Origin: Chloroflexota bacterium
GTDB taxonomy: Bacteria; Chloroflexota; UBA6077
Assembly (NCBI GenBank): GCA_021806765.1
Contig: JAJZQR010000322.1
Span: forward strand, 1 to 6,080
Length of the DNA: 6,080 nucleotides
Direction: 5' to 3'
Within the stretch, counting starts at the first letter, position 1; every line of letters begins with the position of its first letter. The notes below the pieces were generated by a model. That model was not told the DNA's origin. It did no database searches and worked only from the letters and a program-made list of their open reading frames with translations. Of this stretch, positions 5,627 to 6,080 are shown one piece after another. The position numbers and the translations under genes were made by a program.

Positions 5627-5654
5627 TTTGGGGTGTCCCCAAAGATCATTTTAT
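5627..5654 (+). terminator. Terminator-like hairpin between epimerase and the next glycosyltransferase
   Basis: TTTGGGG (5627-5633) and CCCCAAA (5637-5643) form a perfect seven-base-pair stem with a TGT loop, followed by GATCATTTTATT. The stem has four G-C pairs and the T-tract is interrupted, starting about five bases after the stem, so termination may be partial. It sits 23 bases after the epimerase stop and ends about 20 bases before the next gene's start, so it could reduce rather than end transcription of the last glycosyltransferase. Confidence 0.4.
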
Positions 5655-5672
5655 TCCCTCCCTGGATGATAG

Positions 5673-6080
5673 ATGATGAGTAGAGACCTCACATACAGGC
5701 CGCTTCGCGTCCTGGAGGTGATGGAAGCCACTATCGGCGGCACCAAGCGCCACCTGCTGGCGCTGGTGCGCGGCCTGGATCGCAGCCAGTTCCGGGTCGA
5801 GGTGGCAGCGCCCCGGCTCCGCTCCGAAGCCTTCGACGACGTCACCTTCAGCGACGAGGTGCGCGAGGCCGGCATCCCGCAGCGCTACGTCCCCATGCGG
5901 AGGGAGATCTCCCCCTCTTCGGACCTCGCCTGCTTCTTCCGGCTGTGCGCCCTGATGGCTCGCGGCCGCTACGACGTGGTGCACACCCACAGCTCCAAGG
6001 CGGGCTTCCTGGGTCGCTTCGCCGCCCGCCTGGCCGGGGTGAAGACCATCGTCCACACCCCCCATGGCTTCTACTTCCTG
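5673..6080 (+). CDS. GT4-type glycosyltransferase, N-terminal part (runs off window end)
   Basis: From ATG 5673 the frame is open for 136 codons to the window edge; a TAG immediately upstream (5670-5672) limits the start to this ATG or the next one (5676). GGA at 5664-5666 is a weak ribosome site. The product has RVLEVMEATIGGTKRHLLAL (12-31), the first strand plus glycine loop of the GT4 acceptor domain. It then has YDVVHTHSSKAGFLGRFAAR (100-119) and VHTPHGFYF (127-135), a combination characteristic of GT4 enzymes of exopolysaccharide clusters (family knowledge). The catalytic EX7E half is not in the window. Unlike the three genes before it, this one does not overlap its neighbour: a 69-base gap with a hairpin separates them, so it may be expressed less or independently. 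No clear promoter was seen in the gap. Sugar specificity is unknown. Confidence 0.88.
   Translation, partial: MMSRDLTYRPLRVLEVMEATIGGTKRHLLALVRGLDRSQFRVEVAAPRLRSEAFDDVTFSDEVREAGIPQRYVPMRREISPSSDLACFFRLCALMARGRYDVVHTHSSKAGFLGRFAARLAGVKTIVHTPHGFYFL

Noticed and set aside
4221..5642. Long minus-strand open frame (473 codons) across the epimerase
   Set aside because: It is antisense to a clear SDR enzyme with intact motifs, shows no domain pattern, and its composition matches the GC-rich third-position shadow expected here.

Overview
This GC-rich window holds part of a cell-surface polysaccharide (exopolysaccharide, capsule or O-antigen type) biosynthesis region. It contains six protein-coding genes: four GT4-type glycosyltransferases (two cut by the window edges), one Wzx/MOP-type flippase and one NAD-dependent nucleotide-sugar epimerase. 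No RNA genes, CRISPR array, transposase or replication origin were seen. The organism cannot be named from the sequence. The high GC, the dispersed intergenic repeats (a TGTCATTCTGAGCG-type inverted repeat, a C-rich/G-rich palindrome and ACTCAGG-type heptamers) and the scattering of GT4 genes around sugar-nucleotide enzymes fit a Chloroflexota-like or similar environmental bacterium. That is inference from general repeat style, not a taxonomic assignment.

Layout. Minus strand: the flippase (1868 to 450) is followed by a GT4 glycosyltransferase (453 to beyond position 1), joined by a four-base GTGA stop/start overlap. Positions 1869-2137 separate the two divergent units. This gap holds a nested inverted-repeat element (about 1880-2045) and a perfect TATAAT at 2078-2083. 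Plus strand: a GT4 glycosyltransferase (2138-3379), a second GT4 (3376-4656, ATGA overlap) and an epimerase (about 4647-5603, overlapping again) form a tight translationally coupled trio. A 69-base gap with a terminator-like hairpin follows, then a third plus-strand GT4 begins (5673, running off the end).

How the genes work together (inference from family knowledge): the epimerase would supply a nucleotide sugar such as a UDP-hexose or UDP-hexuronic acid. The GT4 enzymes would each add one sugar to a lipid-linked repeat unit on the inner face of the membrane, and the flippase would move the finished unit across. The window shows no initiating sugar-phosphate transferase, polymerase or chain-length regulator, so the cluster extends beyond it.

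The most unusual part is how far repeats have invaded gene boundaries. The first 53 or so codons of the second plus-strand GT4 consist entirely of three different low-complexity or repeat blocks kept in frame, one of which is a canonical G-quadruplex motif. The epimerase's last codons and stop lie inside a heptamer array of the same family in opposite orientation. I do not see a wholly new enzymatic system here.
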